Shown piece by piece: positions 44,218 to 54,431 of a stretch of 64,000 bases of DNA; the first letter of the stretch is position 1, and each line of letters opens with the position of its first letter. The notes beneath the pieces were generated by a model. The model ran no database searches. It was given only the letters and a program-made list of their open reading frames with translations, and was not told where the DNA came from. The DNA comes from Pseudomonas fluorescens (lineage in GTDB: Bacteria > Pseudomonadota > Gammaproteobacteria > Pseudomonadales > Pseudomonadaceae): assembly GCF_019212185.1 (NCBI RefSeq), contig NZ_CP078138.1, positions 5,991,501-6,055,500 on the forward strand, in the 5' to 3' direction. A program made the translations under genes and the position numbers.

Positions 44218-46389
44218 ATGTCATCGACTCCGTTTCGTCAGTCTCTGCGGCGCCTTTGGGCACTGGATAAGTTCAGCTACAGCGTGCGGGTGTTCATCGC
44301 CCTGACCGGCAGCATGGCGTTGTGTTGGTACCAGGATGAAATGGCCCTGCTGATTCCGCTGTTCCTGGGGATCATCGCCTGCGCCCTGGCCGAGACCGAC
44401 GACAGTTGGCAGGGCCGTCTCAACGCGCTGGCCGTGACCCTGGTGTGCTTCAGCGTCGCGGCATTTTCCGTCGAACTGCTGTTCCCCTACCCGTACATTT
44501 TCGTGATCGCCTTTGCGCTGGCCAGCTTTGGCCTGACCATGCTCGGCGCCCTCGGCGAACGCTACGGGGCGATTGCTTCGGCGACACTGATCCTCTCGGT
44601 CTACACCATGATCGGCGTTGACCAGCGCGGCGGCGCGGTGACTGACTTCTGGCATGAACCGGTGCTGCTGGTGGCGGGCGCGGCCTGGTACGGCCTGCTG
44701 TCGGTGCTGTGGCAGGCGATGTTCTCCAACCAGCCAGTGCAACAGAGCCTGGCGCGACTGTTCCGCGAACTGGGCTATTACCTCAAGCTCAAGTCGGCGT
44801 TGTTCGAGCCGCTGCGGCAGATGGACGTCGAGGCCCGGCGCCTGGAACTGGCCCAGCAGAACGGCCGGGTGGTCGCCGCCCTCAACGCCGCCAAGGAAAT
44901 CATCCTGCACCGGGTCGGCAACGGCCGGCCGGGGTCGAAAGTCAGCCGCTACCTGAAGCTGTACTTCCTCGCCCAGGACATCCACGAGCGCGCCAGTTCC
45001 TCGCATTACCCGTACAACGCCCTGGCCGACGCGTTCTTCCACAGCGACGTGCTATTCCGCTGCCAGCGCCTGCTGCGCCAACAGGGCAAGGCGTGCCGGG
45101 CGCTGGCCGAATCGATCCAGATGCGCCAACCATTCGTCTACGACGACAGCTTCGCCCAGGCTCTGAGTGACCTGCACGCCTCGCTGGAGCACCTGCGCAT
45201 CCAGAGCAATCCGGCCTGGCGCGGCTTGCTGCGCTCATTGCGTGCACTGGCGGCCAACCTGGGCACCCTTGACCGCCTGCTCAGCGACGCGAGCAACCCC
45301 GACAACCTCGCCGATGCCACCGACAGCAGCCTGCTCGACCGTTCGCCGCGCAATCTCAAAGACGTCTGGACCCGCCTGCGCGCGCAGATGACGCCGACCT
45401 CGCTGCTGTTCCGCCACGCCTTGCGCCTGCCGCTGGCGCTGACCATTGGCTATGGCGTGCTGCACTTGATCCACCCTTCCCAGGGCTACTGGATCATCCT
45501 CACCACGCTCTTTGTTTGCCAACCCAACTACGGCGCGACGCGGCGCAAGCTCGGCCAACGGATCATCGGCACCGCCATCGGCCTGACCGTGGCCTGGGCC
45601 CTGTTCGACCTGTTCCCCAACCCGCTGGTGCAGTCGTGTTTCGCGATTGCCGCCGGGGTGGTGTTCTTTATCAGCCGGACCACTCGTTACACCCTGGCGA
45701 CGGCGGCGATCACAGTGATGGTGCTGTTCTGCTTCAACCAAGTGGGCGACGGCTATGGACTGTTCCTGCCACGCTTGTTCGATACCCTGCTCGGCAGCCT
45801 GATCGCCGGCCTCGCGGTGTTCCTGTTCCTGCCGGACTGGCAGGGTCGTCGGTTGAACAAGGTGCTGGCCAACACCCTGACCTGCAACAGCATCTACCTG
45901 CGCCAGATCATGCAGCAGTACGCCGCCGGCAAAAGCGATGACCTGGCCTACCGCCTGGCCCGGCGCAACGCGCACAACGCGGATGCCGCGCTGTCGACCA
46001 CCCTAGCCAACATGCTGATGGAGCCCGGACACTTTCGTAAGGAAGCGGATGTCGGATTCCGTTTCCTCGTACTGTCCCACACACTGCTCAGCTACCTTTC
46101 GGGCCTGGGTGCACATCGCGAAACACGTTTACCGGATGAAGTCCGCGAACAGTTGATCGAAGGCGCCGGGGTCAAGTTGGCGGCCAGCATCGATGAAATC
46201 GCCCAAGGCCTGGCCAGCAAACAACCGATCGCGATCCAGAGTGACGAGGAAGAATCCCTGGCGGCCGAACTCGAACAGATGCCCGACGAAATCGACGAAG
46301 GCCTGCGTCTGGTACAGACGCAACTCGGGTTGATTTGCCGGCAGCTGGGGCCATTGCGGACTCTGGCGGCGCACCTGATAAAGGCCTGA
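44218..46389 (+). CDS. yccS: YccS-family inner-membrane protein (FUSC superfamily)
   Basis: The 723-residue protein has two sets of membrane spans, near 20-155 and 400-520, split by a long cytoplasmic region, and a soluble C-terminal part. This is the YccS/FUSC layout, related to aromatic-acid efflux proteins, and the ALRLPLALTIGYGVLHLIHPSQGYWIILTTLFVCQPNYGATRRKLGQRIIGT block is the hallmark. Its transport role is unsettled. The ATG at 44218 begins MSSTPFRQSL. It converges on the solute-binding gene with only five bases between stops. Confidence 0.85.
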   Translation: MSSTPFRQSLRRLWALDKFSYSVRVFIALTGSMALCWYQDEMALLIPLFLGIIACALAETDDSWQGRLNALAVTLVCFSVAAFSVELLFPYPYIFVIAFALASFGLTMLGALGERYGAIASATLILSVYTMIGVDQRGGAVTDFWHEPVLLVAGAAWYGLLSVLWQAMFSNQPVQQSLARLFRELGYYLKLKSALFEPLRQMDVEARRLELAQQNGRVVAALNAAKEIILHRVGNGRPGSKVSRYLKLYFLAQDIHERASSSHYPYNALADAFFHSDVLFRCQRLLRQQGKACRALAESIQMRQPFVYDDSFAQALSDLHASLEHLRIQSNPAWRGLLRSLRALAANLGTLDRLLSDASNPDNLADATDSSLLDRSPRNLKDVWTRLRAQMTPTSLLFRHALRLPLALTIGYGVLHLIHPSQGYWIILTTLFVCQPNYGATRRKLGQRIIGTAIGLTVAWALFDLFPNPLVQSCFAIAAGVVFFISRTTRYTLATAAITVMVLFCFNQVGDGYGLFLPRLFDTLLGSLIAGLAVFLFLPDWQGRRLNKVLANTLTCNSIYLRQIMQQYAAGKSDDLAYRLARRNAHNADAALSTTLANMLMEPGHFRKEADVGFRFLVLSHTLLSYLSGLGAHRETRLPDEVREQLIEGAGVKLAASIDEIAQGLASKQPIAIQSDEEESLAAELEQMPDEIDEGLRLVQTQLGLICRQLGPLRTLAAHLIKA

Positions 46390-46394
46390 AGCTG

Positions 46395-47132
46395 CTACAT
46401 CCCATGCTGCTTCAGCAGCCGCTCATAACTGCCGTCCGCCTTCATCCCGGCAATTTCCCGGTCGAACCCGGCGACGATTTTCGCGTGGTCCGGGTTCTTC
46501 AGGCTGACCAGAATATGCAGGCTGTTTTCGCTCAAGGGCTGTGGCACAAATTCCACGGCATTGCGCACCTTGGGCGACTCGTGCGCCAAGTAATAACGCG
46601 CCACGTACTCATCTTCCAGCGTCAGCTTCACCCGGTCCGCCGCCACCATGCGCACCGCCATGGCGAAATTGTGCACCGGGACTTTCTGCAATGCGGCATC
46701 ACCATCAAATTCCGGCGAATAGGCGTAGCCGCGCACCACCGCTATCGCAAAGGTGTGCAACTGCTGCAGGTTGTTGTATTCGATGGGCGCATCCTTGCGC
46801 TTGATGAAGCGGATGCGATTGAGCAGGTACTCGGCGGAAAACTGGCCGATCCGTGTACGTTCGTCGTTGTACCAGGCGTTCACCAGCACGTCGTAGCGCC
46901 CCTCGCCCAGGCCGAGCATCGCCCGGGCCCAGGGCACCTGCTGGAAATCGCTGGCATAGCCGGCGCGCGCCAGTGCGGTACTGACTATATCGGTGGCCAA
47001 CCCGCCGTTGACCAGGGTGGCGTCGGTGAACGGCGGCCAGGCATCGGCGACCAGCCGCAGCTTTTGCGCCTCAACGTCCTGGCTTATCCAGAGCAAACCC
47101 ATCAACGCAATGACTCGATGCAATCGCGGCAT
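46395..47132 (-). CDS. Periplasmic amino-acid-type solute-binding protein
   Basis: The 245-residue protein has a signal peptide (MPRLHRVIALMGLLWISQDVEA) and a type 2 periplasmic-binding fold: LVADAWPPFTD at the start, GLATDIVSTALARAGY, and the WARAMLGLGEGRYDVLVNAWY segment. It lacks a nearby permease or ATPase. The ligand cannot be told. It may serve another transporter or act as a sensor module. Confidence 0.78.
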   Translation of the reverse strand: MPRLHRVIALMGLLWISQDVEAQKLRLVADAWPPFTDATLVNGGLATDIVSTALARAGYASDFQQVPWARAMLGLGEGRYDVLVNAWYNDERTRIGQFSAEYLLNRIRFIKRKDAPIEYNNLQQLHTFAIAVVRGYAYSPEFDGDAALQKVPVHNFAMAVRMVAADRVKLTLEDEYVARYYLAHESPKVRNAVEFVPQPLSENSLHILVSLKNPDHAKIVAGFDREIAGMKADGSYERLLKQHGM

Positions 47133-47383
47133 GCCAAAAAATCCTTAGGTGGGCGCCAACCCAACACGTTTTCAGCCGAACTCGATGATCATCTGCCGCA
47201 GGGCGGCCAGGTTTGGGCTCAATGCAACTCGCGGCAAAGGCAGCCAAAGCAGATTACACAAAGATGACGAAGTCGCACGAATTCAATGATGGCATTTTGG
47301 ACTATGTCGCAGATTTTCATGCAGGCAAGACATCTCGACAGTAGACGCTTAGTATCGGACCAGACTTTTTAAAGGACAGAACG

Positions 47384-47836
47384 ATGACGATTGAATGGAT
47401 CTGCAAACACCATGAAGACCTGGGCAAAGAACAGCTCTACGCCATTTTGCAGCTACGCACTGAAGTGTTCGTGGTTGAGCAGAAGTGCGCCTACCAGGAA
47501 GTCGATGGCCGCGACCTCGAGGGTGACACCTGCCACTTAATGGCCTGGCAGGATGATCAGTTGGTCGCGTACCTGCGCTTGCTCGACCCGGCCTCGCAAG
47601 GCGGCGATGTGGTGATCGGCCGCGTGGTGATTGCACCGCAGGTGCGGGGCAAGGGCCTGGGCCACGATCTGATGGGGCAGGCGCTGAAACAGGCCGAGAA
47701 ACACTGGCCCGAAACCCCAATCTACCTCTCGGCCCAGGCCCATTTGCAGGGTTACTACGGGCGCTACGGCTTTGTCGTGGTGGGCGAGGAATACCTGGAA
47801 GACGACATTCCGCACATCGGCATGCGCAAGGGCTAG
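47384..47836 (+). CDS. ElaA-like GNAT acetyltransferase
   Basis: The 150-residue protein matches ElaA: ELYAILQLRTEVFVVEQKCAY with a conserved cysteine near the start, then acetyl-CoA motif A (VIGRVVIAPQVRGKGLGHDLMGQAL) and a late GYYGRYGFVVVGEEYLEDDIPHI. Its acceptor is unknown. An aaaggac Shine-Dalgarno precedes the ATG. The 250 bp before it hold no recognised feature. Confidence 0.85.
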   Translation: MTIEWICKHHEDLGKEQLYAILQLRTEVFVVEQKCAYQEVDGRDLEGDTCHLMAWQDDQLVAYLRLLDPASQGGDVVIGRVVIAPQVRGKGLGHDLMGQALKQAEKHWPETPIYLSAQAHLQGYYGRYGFVVVGEEYLEDDIPHIGMRKG

Positions 47837-47857
47837 TCCGTCGCCAATGCTGGCGGT

Positions 47858-48154
47858 TCAGGGATAACCCAGGACCGCCTTGATTTGCCGCAGATGCTGC
47901 TCGATCCAGCGCGGATCGATGGCGCCCCAGCTGTGGATGCGATAACGCCCGGCATGATTGCGGGCGCCGTCTTCCTGTTCGAATTCACAGACCACGTCCA
48001 GGTCCGCCAGCGCCGCAATGGTGTCCTGGGCGGTGCGCCGCGGCATGCCCGTCAGATCGGTCAGCGCCGGCACGCTGCTGGCCAGCCCGCTATCGATCAG
48101 GTACGCCACGTACAGACGACGGTAAAAACTACTCTTGGTCTTGCTGACGTCCAT
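47858..48154 (-). CDS. Small winged-helix protein
   Basis: The 98-residue protein is a single winged-helix domain (YVAYLIDSGLASSVPALTDLTGMPRRTAQDTIAALADLDVVCEFEQ). It begins MDVSKTKSSFYRR; the open frame runs further upstream without support. It stands just after the YgjP-like gene with 17 bp between, so the two may be cotranscribed. No DNA target can be inferred. Confidence 0.75.
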   Translation of the reverse strand: MDVSKTKSSFYRRLYVAYLIDSGLASSVPALTDLTGMPRRTAQDTIAALADLDVVCEFEQEDGARNHAGRYRIHSWGAIDPRWIEQHLRQIKAVLGYP

Positions 48155-48171
48155 CCAGACTCTCCGTGTGA

Positions 48172-48663
48172 TTACTGCAAATCGCGCCAGGTCAGGTAGA
48201 CCCGCAGATCGAACTCCAGTTGGTGATAACCGGGCAGCATGTGCTCGCACAACTTGTAGAAGGCTTTGTTATGGTCGGATTCTTTGAAGTGCGCCAGCTC
48301 ATGGACCACGATCATCTGCAGGAACTGCGGCGCAGCCTCCTTGAACAGTGAGGCGATGCGGATTTCCTTCTTCGCCTTGAGCTTGCCGCCCTGCACCCGG
48401 GAAATTGCCGTGTGCAAGCCCAGCGCCCGATGAGTGAGGTCGAGGCGGTTATCGAACAGCACTTTGTCGATGGCAGGCGCGTTGCGCAGGTATTCCTGCT
48501 TGAGTTCCAGCGCGTAAGCGTAAAGCGCCTTATCGCTCTGCACCGAGTGCTTGTCCGGATAGCGTTGGCTCAAGTAATCGCCCAGGCGATCCTGATCGAT
48601 CATCTGGCGTACTTGATCTTGCAAGGCTGCGGGATAGGCCTGGAGGTATTTGAGCGCGGTCAT
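48172..48663 (-). CDS. YgjP-like (M48-type) metallopeptidase
   Basis: The 163-residue protein has the zinc motif HELAHFKESDHNKAFY with a third ligand shortly after, the YgjP signature. There is no signal peptide. It precedes the winged-helix gene on the same strand and follows the GGDEF-EAL gene after 42 bp. Its substrate is unknown. Confidence 0.82.
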   Translation of the reverse strand: MTALKYLQAYPAALQDQVRQMIDQDRLGDYLSQRYPDKHSVQSDKALYAYALELKQEYLRNAPAIDKVLFDNRLDLTHRALGLHTAISRVQGGKLKAKKEIRIASLFKEAAPQFLQMIVVHELAHFKESDHNKAFYKLCEHMLPGYHQLEFDLRVYLTWRDLQ

Positions 48664-48705
48664 TGAGCAACGATAAAGGGGCGACAGGCCGCCAGTGTAG
48701 CGAAT

Positions 48706-50829
48706 TCACGACCTCAGCGCGCCCCAGTCGAAGGGTTGCACAAAGTCGCCAACGTCTTCGGCCATCAACGGTCGCGCCACCAGAGAGCCCTGGCCGAACG
48801 GACAACCACTTTCCACCAGCCATTGATACTGCGCGGCACTCTCCAGCCCTTCGGCGATGACCGGTATGCCGAATTGCCCGCACAACTCGATGACACTTCG
48901 CGCTAGCGCGGCATCTCGAGGCGAATGCAGCACTTGGGCGAGCAACTGCCGATCCAGCTTCAGAGTGTCGAGTTGCAAATCGCGGAGATTGGCCAGCGAG
49001 CACGGCCCCGACCCGAAATCGTCGAGCGCCACCCGTACGCCAAGTTTGCGCAGCAAGCCGACCTGGCGACGTGACTCCTCCAGGTTGTGCAGCAAGGCAT
49101 CTTCGGTGATCTCCAGCTCAAGCTGAGCCGGCTGTAACTGGCAGCGCTCCAGGACCTGACGCAGCTCAGTGACCAGATTGGGCATGGCGAACTGGGTGCT
49201 GCTCAGGCTGACCGCCAACACCATGTCCTCTGTGAATTGCGGCTCCCAGGCCTTTCGCTGCTGCGCGGCACTTTGATAAATCCAGCTGCCCAGCCGGCTG
49301 ACCAGCCGAGCCTCCTCCAACAGCGGCAGGAACAGGCCAGGTGGAACATCTCCGACACTCGGATGGCGCCAGCGCAACAGCGCCTCGAAACCACGCACTC
49401 GGCCATCGGCAACCGATACCTGTGGCTGGAACACCAGTTTGAAGTCCCTGCTCTCGATGGCTGAACGCACGCTTTGCTCAAGCATCAGGCGGGTCCGCGC
49501 GCGGCCATTCATGTCGTGATCGTAGAACCGGTATTGCTGGCGCCCGGCGCGCTTGGCCTCGTACATGGCGATGTCGGCGGCCCTTAACAAACCGTCGAGG
49601 TCATAGCCACAATCGGGAAAGGTGGCGATGCCGATGCTCGCCCCTTGGGTGACATCCATGCCCTCGATCTGTTGGCATACCGATACTCGCTCGATCAGCT
49701 TCTCGGCAATCTTGGCGGCTTGCTCGGGAAACTCCAGATCGAGCAAGGCGGTGAATTCATCGCCGCCGATCCGTCCCAGAATGTCGAAGGGGCGCAGGCA
49801 TGCCCTGAGCTGCTCGGCGACCCTGCGTAGCACCCGATCCCCGGCGTCGTGGCCGAGGCGATCATTGACCCGCTTGAAGCTGTCCAGATCGAGGTACATC
49901 AAGACCCAGGTACTGCCTGCACGCTCGCCACGCAGCAGCAGGTTTTCCGCGCTCTGATAGAAACCACGACGGTTGAGCAGGCCGGTCAAGGGATCGCTGA
50001 CGGCTTGCAGCTCCAACTGCCGGTGCAGATCGCAGACCACCGACATATCGAGCACGGTCACCACCATCGCCCCCTGTTCCAGGGGCAGCGGCGCACAGGA
50101 CAGGGCGACCGGCACCTGTTGGCCACGTGTCGTGCGCAGGACCGCATCATGGGCACGCCAGGTTTCACCCCGGTGCAAGTCAGCGCAGATCTGCGAGTCG
50201 AGCCATCGCGGGACATGCGGCGTGTGTAAAAAATCGATGAATCCAGAACCCTGCAATGCCTCGATGGGCGCATCGAGCAGACGTGAAATGGCCGGATTGG
50301 CGTAGGTGATCAGACCATTATCAGCAACCACCAGAATGCCTTCGGCGGCGTTCTCCAGCACCGAGGCATTGAAGGCGCGCGAAACCTCGAGATCATGACT
50401 GAGGCGTTGCAAGGCGCGACGATTGCGCTGGTGATCGAGCAACGCCTGGACCTTGGGCTTGAGAATCTGCGGATCGAAGGGTTTGAACAGATAATCCACA
50501 GCGCCGCTGGCGTAGCCCTTGATCACCGCTTCAGGGGTCTGCTCATTGGCCGTGAGGAAAATGATGGGGGTCAGTTGCGTTCGCCGACTGCCGCGCATCA
50601 GTCGCGCCACTTCGAAGCCATCCATGCCGGGCATCTGCACATCCAGCAAGACCAGGTCGACTTCGTGCTCAAGCAGCAGACTCAGGGCTTCAAGGCCCGA
50701 GGCAGCGGTCATCACCCGCCAGTCCTGGCGCTGTAACAACGCACGCATGCTGATCAGGTTTTCCGGATAGTCGTCGACGATCAAAAGAACCGGGTAGCCA
50801 TCACCTGGCGTAGGTTGCGCGCATTCCAT
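48706..50829 (-). CDS. Response regulator with PAS, GGDEF and EAL domains
   Basis: The 707-residue protein has a receiver domain (about 12-130: LIVDDYPENL, phosphoacceptor in LVLLDVQMPGMDG, LFKPF), a PAS domain (about 150-265), a GGDEF domain with intact RIGGDEF (about 275-440) and an EAL domain with intact GFEALLRW, ITEDALLHN, LDDFGSG and VIAEGLES (about 450-700). It could both make and break c-di-GMP under phosphorelay control; the intact motifs do not tell which dominates. No cognate kinase is adjacent. Confidence 0.9.
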   Translation of the reverse strand: MECAQPTPGDGYPVLLIVDDYPENLISMRALLQRQDWRVMTAASGLEALSLLLEHEVDLVLLDVQMPGMDGFEVARLMRGSRRTQLTPIIFLTANEQTPEAVIKGYASGAVDYLFKPFDPQILKPKVQALLDHQRNRRALQRLSHDLEVSRAFNASVLENAAEGILVVADNGLITYANPAISRLLDAPIEALQGSGFIDFLHTPHVPRWLDSQICADLHRGETWRAHDAVLRTTRGQQVPVALSCAPLPLEQGAMVVTVLDMSVVCDLHRQLELQAVSDPLTGLLNRRGFYQSAENLLLRGERAGSTWVLMYLDLDSFKRVNDRLGHDAGDRVLRRVAEQLRACLRPFDILGRIGGDEFTALLDLEFPEQAAKIAEKLIERVSVCQQIEGMDVTQGASIGIATFPDCGYDLDGLLRAADIAMYEAKRAGRQQYRFYDHDMNGRARTRLMLEQSVRSAIESRDFKLVFQPQVSVADGRVRGFEALLRWRHPSVGDVPPGLFLPLLEEARLVSRLGSWIYQSAAQQRKAWEPQFTEDMVLAVSLSSTQFAMPNLVTELRQVLERCQLQPAQLELEITEDALLHNLEESRRQVGLLRKLGVRVALDDFGSGPCSLANLRDLQLDTLKLDRQLLAQVLHSPRDAALARSVIELCGQFGIPVIAEGLESAAQYQWLVESGCPFGQGSLVARPLMAEDVGDFVQPFDWGALRS

Positions 50830-51149
50830 GCTGCTTCTCTTTAATGGGGCATCTAGCGGGCGATCGACAAGAATCGGACCCTTGCTGTGGCTTCACTTTA
50901 GACCCGGTTGTGCCAAACCAGTAGGAATCAAACGGCCATCATTGAGCAAAAGCGTCAATCACCCGACTAACGGTCTGTCTTTGCAGCCCTTTAAAACCGG
51001 TCTGTGTGGCACGTCGCCATTTAGCCGACGTCAAATAATCGACACAAAACCGTTAACAAACCGTCTTCACCTGCTTATAAAGGCCGCCCCTGATGTGAAC
51101 GCCGGAGTATTGGCACGCATCTTTCGGCAGCACTTGTGGACACCTGACA
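50830..51149. other. 320-bp gap before alginate lyase
   Basis: This is the divergent region between the GGDEF-EAL gene and the alginate lyase gene. No operator, repeat or RNA gene could be recognised by eye. It is moderately AT-rich for the window and must hold both promoters. Confidence 0.5.
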
Positions 51150-51818
51150 ATGATCGATCTTGCAACCTGGAACCTCAGCGTTCCCGTTGGCAGCCCTCCC
51201 GCCACCATCGACACCCCGAAACTGGTCAAAGGCTTCAAGAACCAGTATTTCCACGCCAACAGCGGCACCCTGTTTTTCTGGGCTCCGGTCACTGGCACGC
51301 GCACCGAGAACGCCATCTACCCGCGCACTGAGCTGCGCGAAACCTACAGCAACGGCACCCTGCGCAACTGGCTATACCCCGCGGCCGACAATTCGTTGCG
51401 GGCCACCCTGGCGGTGAACAAGGTCCCCAGTTCGGGCAAGGTGGTGATTGGCCAGATCCACGCCTACGACAGTCAAAAGCCGCTGGTGAAAGTCGAGTAC
51501 CAATACAAAAGCAAAACCGCGACCGGCAATATCGTCGCCAAAGTCCGTACCCGGCCGGACGATGCCGAAGGCCGGGTAATCACCATCGCCACCGGGGTCA
51601 GGCTCGATCAGGACTTCTCCTACCTGATCCATCTGAGCCCAGGCGGCGCTTTGGGTATCAGCGCCGCCGGTTCTCAGTGGGACTCAAAAATCAGCGCCAC
51701 CTGGCGCGACAAGCCGCTGTACTTCAAGGCCGGTGTCTACGTGCAGGACAACGCCGGCCCAAGTAGTGAAGGCGCCCAGGTGACCTTCCGCAAATTGGAC
51801 ATCGACCACAATAAATAA
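51150..51818 (+). CDS. PL7-family alginate lyase
   Basis: The 222-residue protein has the three PL7 beta-jelly-roll blocks: the RTELRE strand, QIHAYD and the YFKAGVYVQ strand, which carry the catalytic Arg, His and Tyr. It should cleave alginate by beta-elimination. Unlike secreted lyases it starts directly at MIDLATWNLSVPV with no signal peptide, so it may be cytoplasmic or released by another route. Its neighbour is a c-di-GMP protein, and c-di-GMP commonly controls alginate. Confidence 0.88.
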   Translation: MIDLATWNLSVPVGSPPATIDTPKLVKGFKNQYFHANSGTLFFWAPVTGTRTENAIYPRTELRETYSNGTLRNWLYPAADNSLRATLAVNKVPSSGKVVIGQIHAYDSQKPLVKVEYQYKSKTATGNIVAKVRTRPDDAEGRVITIATGVRLDQDFSYLIHLSPGGALGISAAGSQWDSKISATWRDKPLYFKAGVYVQDNAGPSSEGAQVTFRKLDIDHNK

Positions 51819-51951
51819 CCCTGGCAGATGCAGGACCACGACGCTTTCAGACAGATCCGCGCCGAGGGGGTCGACATTCTTGTAGGACAATTCGAGTATT
51901 GCGCCGCGTTACCTACACGCCCTCTACAAGAATGTCATGGAGACACTCCCG

Positions 51952-53181
51952 ATGCCCTTCACTCGCACCCTTCTCGCACTCTCTCTGGGCATGGCTCTGC
52001 TGCAAAATCCAGCCTTCGCCGCCCCGCCGCTATCGATGACCGACGGCGTGGCGCAGGTCAGTACACAGGACAGCAACGCCTGGGTGGAAATCAACAAACA
52101 GGCTTTTGAAAACAACATTCGCGCCCTGCAGGTCACGCTGGCCGGCAAGTCTAAAATCTGCGCGGTGCTCAAGGCCGACGCCTACGGCCACGGCATTGGC
52201 CTGTTGATGCCCTCGGTGATCGCCATGGGCGTGCCCTGCGTCGGTGTGGCCAGCAACGAAGAGATCCGCGTAGTCCGTGAAAGCGGCTTCAAGGGTCAAT
52301 TGATCCGCGTACGTACCGCCGCCCTCAGTGAGCTGGAAGCGGCATTGCCGTACAACGTCGAAGAACTGGTGGGCAACCTCGACTTCGCCGTCAAGGCCAG
52401 CCTGATCGCCGAAAACCACGGCCGGCCACTGGTGGTGCACATTGGCCTGAACTCCAGCGGCATGAGCCGCAACGGCGTGGAAATGACCACCGCCGAGGGT
52501 CGTCGTGACGCGGTCGCCATGACCAAAGTGCCGAACCTCGAAGTGCGGGCGATCATGACCCACTTCGCGGTCGAGGATGCCGCCGATGTGCGCGCCGGCC
52601 TCAAGGCATTCAACCAGCAGGCCGACTGGCTGATCAAGGTCGCACAACTGGACCGCAGCAAAATCACCCTGCACGCGGCCAACTCCTTCGCCACCCTGGA
52701 AGTGCCCGAGTCGCACCTGGACATGGTCCGTCCCGGCGGCGCACTGTTCGGTGACACCGTGCCGTCCCATACCGAATACACCCGGGTCATGCAGTTCAAA
52801 TCCCACGTCGCGTCAGTCAACAGCTACCCCAAGGGCAACACCGTCGGCTACGACCGCACCTTCACCCTGGCGCGTGACTCGAAACTGGCCAACATCACCG
52901 TCGGCTACTCCGACGGCTACCGCCGCGCCTTCACCAACAAAGGCATCGTGCTGATCAACGGCCACCGCGTGCCGGTGGTGGGCAAGGTCTCGATGAACAC
53001 CCTGATGGTCGACGTTACCGACGTACCGAGTGTGAAAGGCGGCGATGAGGTGGTGCTGTTCGGCAAGCAGGGCAACGCCGAGATTGCCCAGGCAGAAGTC
53101 GAAGACATTAACGGCGCGCTGCTGGCCGACCTGTATACGGTGTGGGGCAATTCCAACCCGAAACTGCTGGTCGACAAATAA
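51952..53181 (+). CDS. Periplasmic broad-specificity amino acid racemase
   Basis: The 409-residue PLP enzyme has a signal peptide (MPFTRTLLALSLGMALLQNPAFA) and an alanine-racemase fold: PLP lysine in VLKADAYGHG, NSSGMSRNG, HAANSFATL and a catalytic Tyr in NTVGYDRTF. Its length and the NSNPKLLVDK end match the broad-specificity racemase described from P. putida as I remember it. It makes D-amino acids such as D-Lys and D-Arg outside the cytoplasm. An in-frame ATG five codons upstream is possible. Confidence 0.9.
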   Translation: MPFTRTLLALSLGMALLQNPAFAAPPLSMTDGVAQVSTQDSNAWVEINKQAFENNIRALQVTLAGKSKICAVLKADAYGHGIGLLMPSVIAMGVPCVGVASNEEIRVVRESGFKGQLIRVRTAALSELEAALPYNVEELVGNLDFAVKASLIAENHGRPLVVHIGLNSSGMSRNGVEMTTAEGRRDAVAMTKVPNLEVRAIMTHFAVEDAADVRAGLKAFNQQADWLIKVAQLDRSKITLHAANSFATLEVPESHLDMVRPGGALFGDTVPSHTEYTRVMQFKSHVASVNSYPKGNTVGYDRTFTLARDSKLANITVGYSDGYRRAFTNKGIVLINGHRVPVVGKVSMNTLMVDVTDVPSVKGGDEVVLFGKQGNAEIAQAEVEDINGALLADLYTVWGNSNPKLLVDK

Positions 53182-53196
53182 GCCAACGCCGAGCAC

Positions 53197-53225
53197 AAAA
53201 AAACCCGCCTTGCGGCGGGTTTTTT
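53197..53225. terminator. Bidirectional terminator, racemase/fba
   Basis: A7, CCCGCC, a TTGC loop, GGCGGG and T6 form a strong intrinsic terminator between two convergent genes. Confidence 0.88.
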
Positions 53226-53253
53226 CAATGCAGGGTGGTGCAACGCTTAAGGC

Positions 53254-54318
53254 TTAGTTGACCTTGGCGTTCAACTCACCCTTCAGATAACGCTGGTACA
53301 TCGCTTCCAGGGAGATCGGCTTGATCTTCGAAGCGTTGCCGGCGGTGCCGAAGGCTTCGTAACGCGCGATGCACACGTCGCGCATGGCGGTGACGGTGGC
53401 GCCGAAGAATTTACGCGGATCGAACTCGCTCGGGTTGGTGGCCATCAGGCGACGCATCGCACCGGTGGACGCCAGACGCAGGTCGGTGTCGATGTTGACC
53501 TTGCGCACGCCGTGCTTGATGCCTTCGACGATTTCTTCAACCGGTACGCCGTAGGTCTCTTTGATGTCGCCGCCGTACTGGTTGATGATCGCCAGCCACT
53601 CTTGCGGAACCGAAGACGAACCGTGCATCACCAGGTGGGTGTTCGGAATGCGCTTGTGGATTTCTTTGATGCGGTCGATGGCCAGCACGTCGCCGGTAGG
53701 CGGCTTGGTGAACTTGTAAGCGCCGTGGCTGGTGCCGATGGCGATTGCCAGGGCGTCAACCTGAGTGCGCTTGACGAAGTCAGCGGCTTCTTCCGGATCG
53801 GTCAGCATTTGGCTGTGATCCAGTACGCCTTCGGCGCCGATGCCGTCTTCTTCACCGGCCATGCCGGTTTCCAGCGAACCCAGGCAGCCCAGCTCGCCTT
53901 CTACCGACACGCCGCAAGCGTGCGCCAGAGCCACGGTTTGCTGGGTCACGCGGACGTTGTAGTCGTAGTCGGTCGGGGTCTTGCCGTCTTCGCCCAGGGA
54001 ACCGTCCATCATCACCGAGCTGAAGCCCAGTTGGATCGAGCGCTGGCAGACGTCAGGGCTGGTGCCGTGGTCCTGGTGCATGCACACCGGGATATGCGGG
54101 AATTCTTCGATGGCCGCCAGGATCAGGTGACGCAGGAATGGCGCGCCAGCGTATTTGCGAGCGCCGGCCGAAGCCTGGACGATCACCGGGGAGTCAGTCT
54201 TGTCAGCGGCTTCCATGATGGCGCGCATCTGCTCAAGGTTGTTGACGTTGAAAGCTGGAACGCCGTAGCCGAATTCGGCTGCGTGGTCCAACATCTGGCG
54301 CATGCTGATAAGTGCCAT
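53254..54318 (-). CDS. fba: Class II fructose-bisphosphate aldolase
   Basis: The 354-residue enzyme joins glyceraldehyde-3-phosphate and dihydroxyacetone phosphate, mainly for gluconeogenesis in pseudomonads. The start [27 protein letters not shown], zinc ligands in MHQDHGTS and the HGSSSVPQ phosphate loop place it in the class II, Calvin-type subgroup. It lies downstream of epd-pgk, with two small lipoprotein genes between. Confidence 0.95.
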   Translation of the reverse strand: MALISMRQMLDHAAEFGYGVPAFNVNNLEQMRAIMEAADKTDSPVIVQASAGARKYAGAPFLRHLILAAIEEFPHIPVCMHQDHGTSPDVCQRSIQLGFSSVMMDGSLGEDGKTPTDYDYNVRVTQQTVALAHACGVSVEGELGCLGSLETGMAGEEDGIGAEGVLDHSQMLTDPEEAADFVKRTQVDALAIAIGTSHGAYKFTKPPTGDVLAIDRIKEIHKRIPNTHLVMHGSSSVPQEWLAIINQYGGDIKETYGVPVEEIVEGIKHGVRKVNIDTDLRLASTGAMRRLMATNPSEFDPRKFFGATVTAMRDVCIARYEAFGTAGNASKIKPISLEAMYQRYLKGELNAKVN

Positions 54319-54431
54319 TGTGAGTGTCTCTCCCGGTTTAGGGTCGTTAATCGTGCAAGCCTGCCGTAGCGGCGGCTGCTATTCAAGTTATTGCAGATCG
54401 GGGGTCAAGCCCCGGCCTGCGAATCAGGGTA

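Noticed and set aside
44060..44305. Short open frame before yccS
   Set aside because: It overlaps the yccS start, has no clear Shine-Dalgarno and shows no known domain; it could be a gene remnant but cannot be supported.
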